From RPQJ01 sp963698735 (lineage in GTDB: Bacteria; Pseudomonadota; Gammaproteobacteria; Steroidobacterales; Steroidobacteraceae), in contig CAVOSA010000029.1 of NCBI GenBank assembly GCA_963698735.1, forward strand, positions 310,001-374,000: a DNA stretch of 64,000 nucleotides, given 5' to 3'. Position 1 is the stretch's first letter. Every line of letters starts with the position of its first letter. This document shows positions 54,482 through 64,000 of the stretch, piece after piece. The translations under genes were made by a program, and so were the position numbers. Under the pieces are notes generated by a model that ran no database searches, was not told the origin of the DNA, and was given only the letters and a program-made list of their open reading frames with translations.

Positions 54482-55697
54482 CTTGGCCTGCGACCTGCGG
54501 CCAGATGCTTGAAGATCCCGGCAAATTGCATCGTTCCCTTGTTGATGGAGAGATGTTCCGAATAGAAGCGCCGCGCATTCCGTCCGTTCTCCTCGAGTCG
54601 CCCGCGGCACTGCGCGAGCGAATCCAGCCTCCGCAATGGATCGCGGGCTTTCCGGCTCGGCGAGGACTCCCCGCCCGATCTGCGCACCAGGTCCGCTGCG
54701 TCGCCCTGCAGGGCCAGCAGGAGCGGCCGCCCATGGCCATGTACGCCTGAATCTTCGAGGGAATCGTGATCTCGAACAACGGATCCTTGCGCAGATGCAC
54801 CAGAAGCGCATCCGCGGCAGCGAGCAAGCCTCCAATCTCGGTCATCGGTACCGGCGGAACGAAAATGACGTTCCCAACGCAAGTCGCGATCGGTCTTTCA
54901 GGCTTGCGACCTCGACCCCTCCGCCGATGAGGACGAAGCTGACCCGGGAACTCTGGCTTGCAGCAACGCGGCAGCCTCCAGCACCGTATCCAACGCCTGC
55001 GCCTTGCCCAGGTTGCCGGCGAAGACGACACGGAACCGGTCGGGACCCGGGAAGCCGCCGGCAGCCGCCGCGTGGCGGAGCGTGATTCGTCGTCCGCCCA
55101 GTTGTAGATCACCTCGAGCTTGGCGGACGGCACGCCTCGTTGCTCCAGCATCTGCTTGAAGCCGGGCGAGAGCACGACGATCCTGTCGGCCGCGCAATAA
55201 ACCCAGCGACAGACGGCTGCAACAGTCCCCAGCACCCTCGGACTGGAGATCATGCCCGTCGCCGCGAGTGTGTCCGGCCACATGTCCTGGATGTCGTACA
55301 CCACGGGCCGCCGCCGGACGATCTTGAGGATTGCAGCGACAACTCCAACGGTGAGTGGCGGGTGATAGGCATAAATGACGTCTGCTCGCCCCGCCGCGCG
55401 CAAGCCATACAGCAGCGACGTGACAGCAAAACTCGCGTAATTCAACACCCTGCGCAGGGCCGACTGATCGTGGCTGGGGTACAAGGGGACACGCCGTATA
55501 CGCACGCCATCGATCGTTTCGCGCTGCAACCAGCGCTGCTGGTAACCGGGATACAGCTTGCCTTGCGGATAATTGGGAAATCCCGTCAGGACCTCAACCT
55601 CGAATCCGAGCCGCACCAACTCGCGAGCGAACGGCAGGCCCTTGATCGTGGGCTCGGGATCGAACCACTGTGTCAACAGCAGGACTTTGCAGGGCAT
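54478..55697 (-). pseudogene. WbuB-like GT4 glycosyltransferase, multiply frameshifted
   Basis: The N-terminal 200 residues are intact: KVLLLTQWFDPEPTIKGLPFARELVRLGFEVEVLTGFPNYP, PLTVGVVAAILKIVRRRPVVYDIQDMWPDTL, GFKQMLEQRGVP, all typical of WbuB/WcaI-like transferases of L-FucNAc glycans. After about 55080 the protein jumps frames: DRFRVVFAGNLGKAQALDTVLEAA, then VGNVIFVPPVPMTEIGGLLAAADALLVHLRKDPLFEITIPSKIQAYMAMG, then GVLAEPESPRSIAEA and LSINKGTMQFAGIFKHLA. Four or more indels are needed. The length of 1220 bases and the ATGA overlap with the downstream start are conserved. Confidence 0.82.
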
Positions 55698-55701
55698 CGA
55701 G

Positions 55702-56837
55702 TCAGTACTTTTTCCACACCACGCGATTCACGTAGTCCGTATAGCTGTGGATGATGCGAACGACCTTGTCGGAGACGTTAGGCATCCAATAGTCGCCGAC
55801 GAGGCGGAGCGTCCTGGACTCCGCGCGTCCCTGCCCTTCCAGGATGTTGAGTCCCTGAAGCACGCGGTCGACTTCCAGCCCCACCATCATCACGGCCGCC
55901 TCTTCCATTCCCTCGGGGCGTTCGTGCGCTTCGCGGATGTTCAGCGCCGGAAAATTCAGAATGGACGACTCCTCCGTGATCGTGCCACTGTCCGAAAGCA
56001 CTGCCTTCGCCGACACCTGCAGTCGAACATAGTCGTGGAACCCCAGCGGCTTCAGCAGCCGCACGCCGGGATGAAAGCTGACGCGGGACTGATCGACTGG
56101 TTTCTGGGTACGCGGATGAGTTGACACGATGACCGGCAGGCCAGATTTGGCGGCCACCGCATTCAGCACCTCGACCAGCTTGCCGAACGATTTCGGCGAA
56201 TCGATGTTCTCCTCGCGGTGGGCGCTGACGACAAAATAGCCGCCCTCGTCAAGTTGAAGGCGTTGCAGGACATCCGATGCGAGAATCGCGGCCGGTAGTG
56301 GTTGAGCACTTCGAACATGGGGCTGCCGGTCTTGATGACCAGGTCCGGCGGAAGTCCTTCGGCCAGCAGGTATTCGCGCGCTATGCTGCTGTAGGTCAGG
56401 TTGACGTCGGCGGTATGGTCGACGATCTTGCGGTTGATCTCCTCCGGCACGCGTTGGTCGAAACACCGGTTGCCAGCTTCCATGTGGAAGATCGGAATCT
56501 TGCGGCGCTTGGCAGGAAGCACCGCAAGGCGACTGTTCGTGTCACCGAGTACGAGCAGCGCCTCCGGGCTCTCTTTCGCAAGCACGCGATCCACCTGGAT
56601 GATCACGTTGCCGATCGTGTGCGCCGCGCTTTGACTACCAGCCGCGCTATCCAGGAAATAGTCGGGCTTGCGAACGCCGAGGTCGTTGAAGAAGACCTCG
56701 TTGAGCTCGTAATCGTAGTTCTGTCCCGTGTGCACCAGCACGTGCTCGCAATGTTCGTCCAGCCGGGCCATGACCCGCGAGAGTCGTATGATCTCAGGGC
56801 GCGTGCCAATCACGGTCATGACCTTCAGCTTCTTCAT
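55702..56837 (-). pseudogene. capG: UDP-N-acetylglucosamine 2-epimerase of the L-FucNAc branch (CapG/WbjD-like), one frameshift
   Basis: About 378 residues from ATG 56837. N-terminal frame: KVMTVIGTRPEIIRLSRVMARL, LVHTGQNYDYELNEVFFNDLGV, VLGDTNS, HMEAGNRCFDQRVPEEINRKIVDH. After about 56285 the other frame continues ILASDVLQRLQLDEGGYFVVSAHREENID, VIVSTHPRTQKPV, SDSGTITEESSILNFPALNIREAHERPEGMEE. The sequence type (RCFDQRVPEE, REAHERPE) is that of CapG/WbjD, which with CapE and CapF forms UDP-L-FucNAc. The length of 1136 bases fits a single missing base. It is distinct from wecB at 44518. Confidence 0.88.
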
Positions 56838-56848
56838 CGGGGTCCGCC

Positions 56849-57952
56849 TCAAAGCGGGCAAGCGAAGGTATCCGGTCGGCGACGATCAAATACTTCGTTG
56901 GCCCAGAGCATGACTACCATTTCCTCGTCGCCGACATTCGTGATGTCGTGGGTCCAACCGGGGATGGTCTCAACGATCACCGGCCTTGCGCCTGACGTGT
57001 GCAATTCATGGGTCTCGCCGGACTGCACATGGCGGAACCGGAAGCGGGCATGACCGCTGATGACCAGGAATTTCTCCGTCTTGCTGTGATGATAGTGCTG
57101 CCCCCGGGTGACTCCGGGGTGCGCAGTGAAATAAGAGAACTGACCGCAGGACTCGGTCTTCAACACCTCGACAAATGACCCACGGGGGTCCTCGTGGCGC
57201 GGAACCTCGTAGGCGAAGGCCTCGGTCGGCAGGAAGCTCACATACGTTGAATAGAGCGCGCGAACCAGCCCCTCCCCCACTCCCGGCATCACCAGACTCG
57301 ATCGACTGTCGCGAAAACGCCCGATGGTATCAGCCAACTCTCCTACCGTCGTCCCGTAGACGGACGCACATCGAGAAACGCACCCGGGCGGTCCGGCTGG
57401 TGACCAGATCGACATCGCCTCGACGACGTCATCGACGTAGACAAGCTCGAGCGGCGCATGCCGGTCGTGCACGTCGATCGGCAAACCTCGCGCAATGTTG
57501 TAGCAGAACGTAGCGACGACGGAGTTGAAGTTGGGCCTGGACCATTTGCCGAAAACGTTTGGCAGGCGATAGATATACACGGCCGCTCCGGTTGCGGCCT
57601 CATACGCCTTGAGAGCGTCCTCGGCCGCCCGCTTGCTGACGCCGTACGGCGTTGCCCCTCCTGCCTGAATCGAAGACGAGTATGCAACCCGCGGCGCATG
57701 GGGCAGCGCTTTCATCGCTGCGGTCAGCCGTTCCGCAAACAGCTTATTCCCCTTGCCAAACTCCGTTGGATCCCGGGGCCGGTTGACGCCGGCGAGATGG
57801 AAGACAAAATCCACGTCGCGAAGCGCGCGAGCCAGCTGCGCCCCATCCAGCCGATGGTCGACGGCCAACACGTTCTCATGTCCTCGTTCGCGGAGCCTGA
57901 ACATGAGACCGGCCCCCAGGAATCCGAAGGCGCCCGTGACGGCTATCCGCAT
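56849..57952 (-). CDS. capF: CapF-like bifunctional SDR/cupin enzyme of UDP-L-FucNAc synthesis
   Basis: 367 residues from ATG 57952 and intact. N-terminal SDR domain: RIAVTGAFGFLGAGLMFRLRERG (NAD-binding), DFVFHLAGVNRP, PYGVSKRAAED (Tyr-x3-Lys), YRLPNVFGKWSRPNFNS. C-terminal cupin domain with metal ligands: GQFSYFTAHPGVTRGQHYHHSKTEKFLVISG, PGWTHDITNVGDEEMVVMLW. This two-domain layout is diagnostic of CapF/WbjC, which epimerises and reduces the CapE product. It lies between capE and capG in the usual order. Confidence 0.93.
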   Translation of the reverse strand: MRIAVTGAFGFLGAGLMFRLRERGHENVLAVDHRLDGAQLARALRDVDFVFHLAGVNRPRDPTEFGKGNKLFAERLTAAMKALPHAPRVAYSSSIQAGGATPYGVSKRAAEDALKAYEAATGAAVYIYRLPNVFGKWSRPNFNSVVATFCYNIARGLPIDVHDRHAPLELVYVDDVVEAMSIWSPAGPPGCVSRCASVYGTTVGELADTIGRFRDSRSSLVMPGVGEGLVRALYSTYVSFLPTEAFAYEVPRHEDPRGSFVEVLKTESCGQFSYFTAHPGVTRGQHYHHSKTEKFLVISGHARFRFRHVQSGETHELHTSGARPVIVETIPGWTHDITNVGDEEMVVMLWANEVFDRRRPDTFACPL

Positions 57953-58996
57953 GGCGCGAGCGCCTCCTCCGTCACCGACTCGCCGGACACGACGCGCCGG
58001 ATGAGGTCGAGCTTCATCAGGAGTTGCGTCATTCCCGGCACGTCGAGTCGCTCCGCATTGTGCGAGTTGTAGTCCTCGCACAGGGCGATGCGCTTCTCGC
58101 CAAGTTCGAAGAACTTGTCGTAATTGAGGTCGCGATCATCCGGCGGCACGCGGAAATACTCGCCGAGGTCCTCAGCGGCCGCGCGCTCCTCCCGGCTGAG
58201 AAGCGTCTCGTACAGCTTCTCGCCGTGCCGGGTGCCGATCTCGCGGATCTCGTGGTCTCGCCGCTCCAGCACCTCGAGGAGCGCCGCAGTCAGTGTTCGC
58301 ACCGTCGCGGCCGGCGCTTTCTGGATGAAAATGTCCCCTGCTGCGACCATGTTCGGAATGCAAACATGACCAGATCAAGGGCATCTTCCAGCGACATCAT
58401 GAACCGGGTCATCTCCGGGTCCGTGATGGTGAGGGGTCGGCCTTTCCGCACCTGATCGACGAACAGCGGAATCACCGAACCGCGCGATGCCATGACGTTG
58501 CCGTACCGGGTGCCGCACATGACCGTGCCGCTTCCCGCGAGATTGCGGGACTTGCCGCTACCATGAGTTTCTCCATCATGGCCTTGGAGATGCCCATGGC
58601 GTTGATCGGGTAGACGCCTTGTCCGTGCTCAGTAATAGACCACGCGATTCACGCCCGTCGCCTAGGCGCATCGAGCACGTTCTCGGCTCCTAAGGCGTTC
58701 GTCCGAAGGGCTTCCAGCGGATAGAACTCGCAAGAGGGAACCTGCTTCAGTGCAGCCGCGTGAAAGACATAATCGATGCCGCGCATTGCCGCCGACACAC
58801 TTGACGCATCGCGCACGTCGCCAATGCAGAACCGCAACTTTGCGTGGCTGTAGTACCGTCGCATATCGTCCTGTTTCTTCTCGTCGCGACTGAAGATCCA
58901 GATTTCGCGCAGTTCCGTCGCCAGAAAGCGGCGCAGAACGGCGTTCCCGAATGAGCCTGTCCCACCGGTGATCAGGAGCGATTTGCCTGCGAACAT
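57943..58996 (-). pseudogene. capE: CapE-like UDP-GlcNAc 4,6-dehydratase (5-inverting), frameshifted
   Basis: Start ATG 58996: SLLITGGTGSFGNAVLRRFLATE (NAD motif), EIWIFSRDEKKQDDMRRYY, KLRFCIGDVRD, DYVFHAAALKQVPSCEFYPLEALRTNALGAENVLDA; then breaks. The next frame gives MCGTRYGNVMASRGSVIPLFVDQVRKGRPLTITDPEMTRFMMSLEDALDLVMFA, and the last gives AGDIFIQKAPAATVRTLTAALLEVL, TRHGEKLYETLLSREE, RVPPDDRDLNY. First step of UDP-L-FucNAc synthesis. Breaks near 58670, between 58640 and 58520, and near 58345. Length is close to the family norm. It overlaps the capF start by 10 bases. Confidence 0.87.
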
Positions 58997-59159
58997 GTCG
59001 TTCAAACTGCGATCCTCGCGTGCGATCGGCCAGAGCCCGCGCCTCGCCAACACTGCTGCGGGAGCGCGCGCTGTCCGACAAACTCGTACGGTAGCTCAAG
59101 TGACCCTCCGGCCGCCACTTGCCGGCAGCCCGCGGGTTGGCCGATGGGATCTCATGCGT

Positions 59160-60256
59160 TCACTCAACACGCTGCGGCGATATTGCAGCGGCGATTGCCG
59201 CCTCAATGGCCGCTGCCGCCGGTGCCACCGCAAAGCGTGCTTCGGCAAGTGCACGTCCCCGCACGAGCCATCCTGGCCATGTCCATCGGGTTCTCCGCGA
59301 GACGCCGCAGAGCAAGCACCAGGCCCTCCACGTCGCGCGGCTCGACGAGCAAGCCCTCACGTCCGTGCGTGATGACGTCCGGCACGACTCCGACCCGGGA
59401 AACCACGACGGCGGCGCCGCTCGCCATTCCCTCGATCATGGCGTTGGGCAGCCCCTCCGCATACGAAAGAGAGGCCAGTACGTCGGCAGCCGCAAACGCG
59501 TGCACGAGTGCGTCGCCCTCGAGCCACCCGCGCCGGCGGACGACTCCCTGCAACCCGTGTTCGACCGAGAAGCGGTCCACCTCGGGGGCGAGCGTGCCGT
59601 CCCCGACGATATCGAGAGTGACGTCGAACTGAGAAGCCAGCACCGCAAACGCCTGCAACAGTTCGAGCACCCCCTTGTTTCGCTCGAGCCAACCCACGAA
59701 CAGCAGACGCAAACTGCCGTCGGCCCGCGTCGCGCGCTTCCGTCCCACCGCCAGCAATTCTTCGGTCGCCGTCCAGTTGGGCACCACCGGGTGCGGGCGC
59801 CGTCGAAACCCAGCGTCTGTTGCGCGAAGCTCCGCCACGACTCGCCCTGACATAGGACCGTGTGTGCCCCCCGGAATGCCACGCGCACCCACCAACGGGT
59901 GAATCCCGACCGCTCGCACGCCTCCATCACGGCACCGCCTCGCGGGAACATCAGGACGGCACGCCACGCAGGCGTCCATACCAAGCCATCGCCCCTTTCT
60001 CGACGAGGCCCGCGCCCGTAGCGACGAATATCAGCACGGCGTCGGGGCGACCGCGGTCGAGGCGCGACAGGAATCGGGCGAACCTCGGCCCCGCCCGCAG
60101 CAGTCTCACCAGGAAGGGCGGCGGTGGGTTGCTGATCTGGGTGGTGTCGAAAAGCTCGAGTTCGACGCGGAGCGGAAAGTCCGATTTCAGCAGCGCCGCG
60201 CAGGACGTCACGATTCCGCCGTACACGCGCCGGTCGGCGGCAGGGAATGCGCCCAC
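59160..60256 (-). pseudogene. GT4 glycosyltransferase, three or more frameshifts
   Basis: N-terminal frame: GAFPAADRRVYGGIVTSCAALLKSDFP, FDTTQISNPPPPFLVRLLRAG, VLIFVATGAGLVEKGAMAWYGRLRGVP; then AVLMFPRGGAVMEACERSGF and CQGESWRSFAQQTLG in another frame; then VVPNWTATEELLAVGRKR, LRLLFVGWLERNKGVLELLQAFAVL, SLSYAEGLPNAMIEGMASGAAVVVSRVGVVPD in a third; and finally ARFAVAPAAAAIEAAIAAAI to 59160. The motifs form a full GT4 enzyme. The exact start is uncertain because it overlaps the end of the asparagine synthase frame; GTG 60256 is the nearest start codon to the domain. The 163 bases from 58997 to 59159 hold nothing that I can support. Confidence 0.78.
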
Positions 60257-62154
60257 GAAGAGAACACTTCGGGCGCGCGCTCAAGTACCCCGCTCCACAT
60301 GCCGACCGCGAGCTGGAAGCACTTCCACAGCAGGAAGGATCTGCCGTCGTAGCCGGCGCGGTGGGCGCGCAGTTCCTCCTCCAGCCGTTTGCGATCCATG
60401 CCGAAGCGGCTCGTGAAACTCTCCTGCAGCAGCATGTCCGACGCGAAGTCGGCCAGCGTTGTTCGCAACCAGTGGCCGTAAGGGACGCCAGACCCGGTCT
60501 TGGGTCCGTTCAATATCGCGTCCGGCACGCGGCCTCGCGCCGCTGCGCGCAACACAATCTTCTTGCGGGTGCCACTCACCTTGAACCGCGAGTCGAGGGG
60601 CACCGCGAGCAGGCCGACGATCTCATCGAGCAGGGGCACGCGCGCCTCCAGGCCCCACGCCATGGTCGCTCGATCTACCTTGGTCAGGAACTGGCAGGGC
60701 AACTGGAGCGTCAGGTCGGTGGCAGGAGCATTCTGCTGGACCGGCTCGTGGCCCGCGAAACGCCGCGCTGCGTTCCTGAACGCCAGAAACGGGTCACAAT
60801 CGCTGCGGATTGCCAGTCGCGCATCGGCGCCGAGCAACTGCTCAGGCCCGTGCCTCTGCGCCTCCATGGTGAGCAGCAAGGCCATGCGGGACGCGGGTTC
60901 ATCGGCGTGCAGAGCGTCGCAGAGCCGGACGATACGTCGCGCGCTGGACAAGGGCAGTTTTGCGAGCGCCGCAACCGCCCCGCGCGGGATCGCACGCCAC
61001 AAGGCCAGATTTCGCAGCAGCGCATAACGACGATAGCCGCCAAACATCTCGTCACCGCCATCGCCCTACGACACGACCTTTACCGAACCGCCGAGTGCCC
61101 TGGCCAGCAGGTACAACGGTATGCTGGCCGCGTCCGCAAATGGCTCGTCATGGGCGCAGATCAACGCCACCACCGCCTCCCTGAGATCCTCACCGCCGAT
61201 CCGCAACTCCTCGTGCGGAAGACCAAGTTGCGCGGCGACGATGCGGGCTTTCGGCAGCTCGTCGACGCCGTGATCGAAGTCAAAAACCAACGCTGTAGCT
61301 GCGGAGCCGCACGCCGGAGTGCGCCGCCGACGCAGCGATGATCGATGAATCGACACCCCCGCTCGGGACCAAGCCAACCGGTACGTCTCCCATCAGTTGC
61401 CGGCTCACGGCGGAGTCCACCGCCTCGCAGACCGCGCCGGCTGCTTCGGACAGCGATTGGAACCGCGGAACCTCGGCGAGCCACTGCTCCAGCGTCCACC
61501 AACTGCTGACCGTGGCGCGGCCATCCTCCCAGATCAGCCAGTGACCCGGTTGCAGCACGCGCACCTCCGACGGGGTGGCGCGATCCTCAAAGTGTTTCCG
61601 TACCAGAGGTACTCCGCAAGACCCTGGTGATCAAGATCGTCACTGACATCGAAATCAGCGTCAGGGCCTTGATCTCGGACCCGAAAGCAAGCATCTCGCC
61701 GCGCTGCACGTAGTACAGCGGCTTTATGCCCAACCGGTCGCGCATCAGCACCAGGCGACGACGCTGCGCGTCCCACAGCGCAAACGCGAACATGCCCTCG
61801 AGCCGTCGCAGTCCCTCCAGGCCCCAGCGTGCGTAGGCGTTGAGCACCACCTCCGTGTCGGAGGTGCCCGCGAACACTGTGCCCTCGCGCTGCAGCGAAG
61901 CGCGCAGGTCCTTGAAGTTATAGGTCTCGCCGTTGTAGGTAATGGCCGGACCCCCTCACCCAACCGCATCGGTTAGGCACGGTCGGCGACGGGTCGATGA
62001 TGCTGAGCCGTCGATGCCCGAGGGCGACGCCGTCGGAGACGAGCATTCCCTCGGCATCGGGTCCGCGATGGCTCAATGCACGCGTCATCTGTGCCACAGT
62101 GGCCATGAGCCGTGCGCTCGGCCACGGTGCGACGATTCCGCAGATACCGCACAT
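60208..62154 (-). pseudogene. Asparagine synthase (glutamine-hydrolysing), multiply frameshifted
   Basis: Third asparagine-synthase homologue in the window. Start ATG 62154 MCGICGIVAP with Cys2, HRGPDAEG and GHRRLSI; then in other frames TSDTEVVLNAYARWG, MFAFALWDAQRRRLVLMRDRLGIKPLYYV, FGSEIKAL; ATVSSWWTLEQWLAEVPRF, PSGGVDSSIIAAS; AHDEPFADAASIPLYLLARALGGSVKVV, a TAG at 61066-61068, then GDGGDEMFGGYRRYALLR and the C-terminal synthetase half with LTKVDRATMAWGLEARVPLLD. At least four frame changes plus one stop. The right-hand end overlaps the downstream GT frame, so the end coordinate is approximate. Glutaminase and PP-loop motifs are all present, so the ancestral enzyme was complete. Confidence 0.82.
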
Positions 62155-62157
62155 GGT

Positions 62158-63327
62158 TCAGGGCACCCGTCGATCGTGAACCACAGCCAGCCACTCCTTC
62201 ATCATCGCGCGTCGACCTCCGCGATGGGTGCCCTCGTAGCGCGTCACCATCCGGTCGACGGCCAACTCCGCTTGCGCGAATTCCTTGCACCGACCGGTCA
62301 TGGTGATCCAATCCCCGGTGCTCTGCGCCGCGACCGACTCGATTGCGCAAACGAGCTCCGCGGGGTCATCCGGGCGCGGAGAAGAGACGGCCGCGCTCGC
62401 CCGCCGGACCGATGAGCCTCGGGTGCTCACAGACGCGACTGGCCAGCACCGGTCTTCCGGCCGCCAGCGCCTCGCACACGACGTTGGGCAGCCCCTCATG
62501 CAGCGAGGGATGAACGAGCAGGTGATGCTCGGCCATCAGTCCCGGCACCTGCTTCGATTCGCCGATCCATCGCCATGCCGTGGCGACGCGGGGTTCGCGA
62601 GCCAGCACGGCATCCACTGCCGCGCGATGCAGCCCGTCCTCCGCCCGCTCACCCGGCCGGCCGACCCACGTCACGCGCGGCGACCACCCGTGCCGCGCCG
62701 CGAACAGGGCACATGCCTCTGCCACGACGAGCGGGTTCTTGTCCCGCGAGATCCTGCCGATGGCCAGCAGGCGCAATTCGCCGGAGGGCCGCGCGGGCGA
62801 CGGGATGTCGAAGTACTCCGGCGCGATGCCGTTGTAGATGCAGCGCACGCGCCCCCTGAGCCAGGGAAAGTGGCCTTCGAGCCACTCGCCGTGATACTCA
62901 GAGTTCGTCACCACTCGATCTGCGCAGACGTGCAGCGCGCGCCCGGCCCACGCGGCGAGCGGCGACCGGTCGCCCTGCCAGCTGCTCCGCTCCGAAACCA
63001 GCAGCACGGGTACCCGGCGACCGACACGCGCCACCTCGGCGAGCATGTTGGGCGCACTGAGGAACGAGATCACCGCCTGCGGGCGAATTTCCTCCACGGC
63101 CCGACCCAGCGCCTTCAACATCCCCCCCAAACGCCCACCCGGCTCCTGTCACATTCGCGGATCCGGATGCCAGCGGTCTCGAGGCGGGCTCTGAAAAATT
63201 GATGACCCGGGTGGTAGATGAAGACCTCGACGCGATGGCCGCGGCTGGCGAGTCCCGCCATGAGTTCCGTGAACTGCCGCTGCGCGCCTCCCGAACCGAA
63301 GTGATCGATGACCCCGAGCACGCGCAT
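62158..63327 (-). pseudogene. GT4 glycosyltransferase, two frameshifts
   Basis: Start ATG 63327 with GGAGG five bases before it: MRVLGVIDHFGSGGAQRQFTELMAGLASRGHRVEVF, HPGHQFFRARLETAGI. The frame changes near 63125 to GGMLKALGRAVEEIRPQAVISFLSAPNML, SERSSWQGDRSP, IYNGIAPEYFDIP, RLLAIGRISRDKNPLVVAEAC, HPSLHEGLPNVVCEALAAGRPVLAS, and again near 62376 to DPAELVCAIESVAAQ. The length of 1170 bases is a multiple of three, so the two shifts cancel. It ends 3 bases before the asparagine synthase ATG. Confidence 0.83.
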
Positions 63328-63344
63328 CTGTCCTCCGATCGTCG

Positions 63345-64000
63345 TCACGACAGTTTGATGGCGATCCAGGCGAGGTGCAGCAGCGCCACCAGCCCAAGGT
63401 ATACAAAGGTCAGCTTCGTGACCGCACTTGCAGTCCGCGGCTCGTGCAGCGGCGGTGAAATCGCGAGCAGCATCATCGCGGGCAGGAACACCCCGAAGTG
63501 TCGAGACTCCAGCGAGGTGCCGGCAATGGCCGCAGTACAGCCCACCGCGACGAACAACAGGAACATCAAAGCGGTCGAGCGCCGCGTCGCATACCGGATC
63601 TGGCTCCATACCGCATACGCGAGGAGGGGCGTGAACAGGTAAAAGAACAGCACATTGCAGGACTGAACAGATTGTAAACACTTACGAGCTGGAACCCGAC
63701 CCAGAACGGCACAGGGAAGAGGAACAGGTAGATCGAACCCAGCACGATGCAGAGGGGGATAGGAGCGGACGTGATGTACCGGTAGCCCAGCGAGTCCGCC
63801 CCGGCCTCCTGCGTGGCCAGACTCGAGTAGTTTTCGAACCCCCTCGTGGCGAGCGTGAGAAACTCGTCGAGCCTCGCGGCCGCCACGGCAATAAAATCGA
63901 CCGGGCCGCGATGGCCAGCCCGTAGACGACGAGCCTGCGTGCCCCGCGGCTGCGGTCGAACAGGACCATTGCGACCAGCCCCGCCAGCAGCATGGCCAAA
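63345..64000 (-). pseudogene. Polytopic membrane protein, candidate Wzy-type polymerase (partial, frameshifted)
   Basis: The upstream end lies outside the window. Reading frames in order: MAMLLAGLVAMVLFDRSRGARRLVVYGLAIA; AAARLDEFLTLATRGFENYSSLATQEAGADSLGYRYI, SAPIPLCIVLGSIYLFLFPVPFWVGFQLVSVYNLFS; AMLFFYLFTPLLAYAVWSQIRYATRRSTALMFLLFVAVG, ESRHFGVFLPAMMLLAIS; stop at 63345. There are several membrane helices with an aromatic-rich periplasmic loop, as in polysaccharide polymerases, though sequence similarity within that group is low, so the assignment rests on topology and on its place next to the GTs. It lies 17 bases before the GT start. Confidence 0.65.

Noticed and set aside
1..64000. CRISPR array, prophage, insertion sequence or integrase
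   Set aside because: No regularly spaced direct repeats, transposase or integrase motifs, or phage genes were found; repeats present are REP-like or the two-copy leader.

Overview
This window is GC-rich proteobacterial DNA that carries the complete exosortase A (XrtA/PEP-CTERM) exopolysaccharide locus and, next to it, a second glycan-assembly locus. The exosortase, PrsK/PrsR/PrsT, FemAB-like protein, EPS chain-length and export proteins, three tRNA genes, gltX and a REP-like repeat family (CCCTCACCC...CCTCTCCC-loop-GGGAGAGG) together suggest a gammaproteobacterium (or less likely a betaproteobacterium). I cannot place it further from the sequence alone.

Layout. Positions 224-4770 (+): a Tat-exported protein, two GT4 glycosyltransferases and an FkbM methyltransferase. 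Positions 4902-9586 (-): a GT2 glycosyltransferase, a Wzx-type flippase, an O-antigen-ligase-like protein and a secreted TPR protein. Positions 9793-11616 (+): a divergent asparagine-synthase-like gene with a displaced N-terminal Cys. Positions 11597-36815 (-): one long, tightly packed array, read from 36815 downwards: priming sugar transferase, prsK, prsR, prsT, polysaccharide export lipoprotein, chain-length determinant, tyrosine autokinase, outer-membrane beta-barrel protein, DUF3473-type polysaccharide deacetylase, FemAB-like protein, stp1-type GT, xrtA-epsI, stp2-type GT, a second Tat-exported protein, asparagine synthase, GT4 and a second deacetylase. Many junctions are ATGA or GTGA overlaps, which suggests translational coupling.

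Positions 37111-40068 hold tRNA-Ala, tRNA-Glu, a 57-residue PEP-CTERM protein (only about nine residues between signal peptide and sorting signal) preceded by a candidate sigma-54 promoter, a fatty-acid-hydroxylase-superfamily gene, gltX and tRNA-Val. Positions 40180-47702 (-) supply sugar nucleotides: manB, manC, ugd, wecB and a WbpM/CapD-like dehydratase. Positions 48117-64000 (-) are a second glycan locus: a decayed wecB fragment, FAD oxidoreductase, DegT aminotransferase, metallophosphoesterase, epimerase, ATP-grasp enzyme, a second priming transferase, GTs, capG-capF-capE (UDP-L-FucNAc pathway), asparagine synthase and a putative polymerase that runs off the window.

How the genes work together (inference): the sugar-nucleotide genes feed two lipid-linked repeat-unit systems. 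The chain-length, autokinase, export and beta-barrel proteins handle export, XrtA processes PEP-CTERM proteins in the same envelope, and PrsK/PrsR would switch on sigma-54 promoters such as the one proposed before the small PEP-CTERM gene.

A caution: several genes are broken as sequenced. Lesions occur at about 8.77, 18.4, 19.7, 24.2-25.1 and 26.6 kb, and very densely from 52.7 kb to the end. Gene lengths, start/stop overlaps and conserved motifs survive across these breaks, so much of this, particularly after 52.7 kb, may be sequencing or assembly error rather than true decay. Raw reads would be needed to decide.
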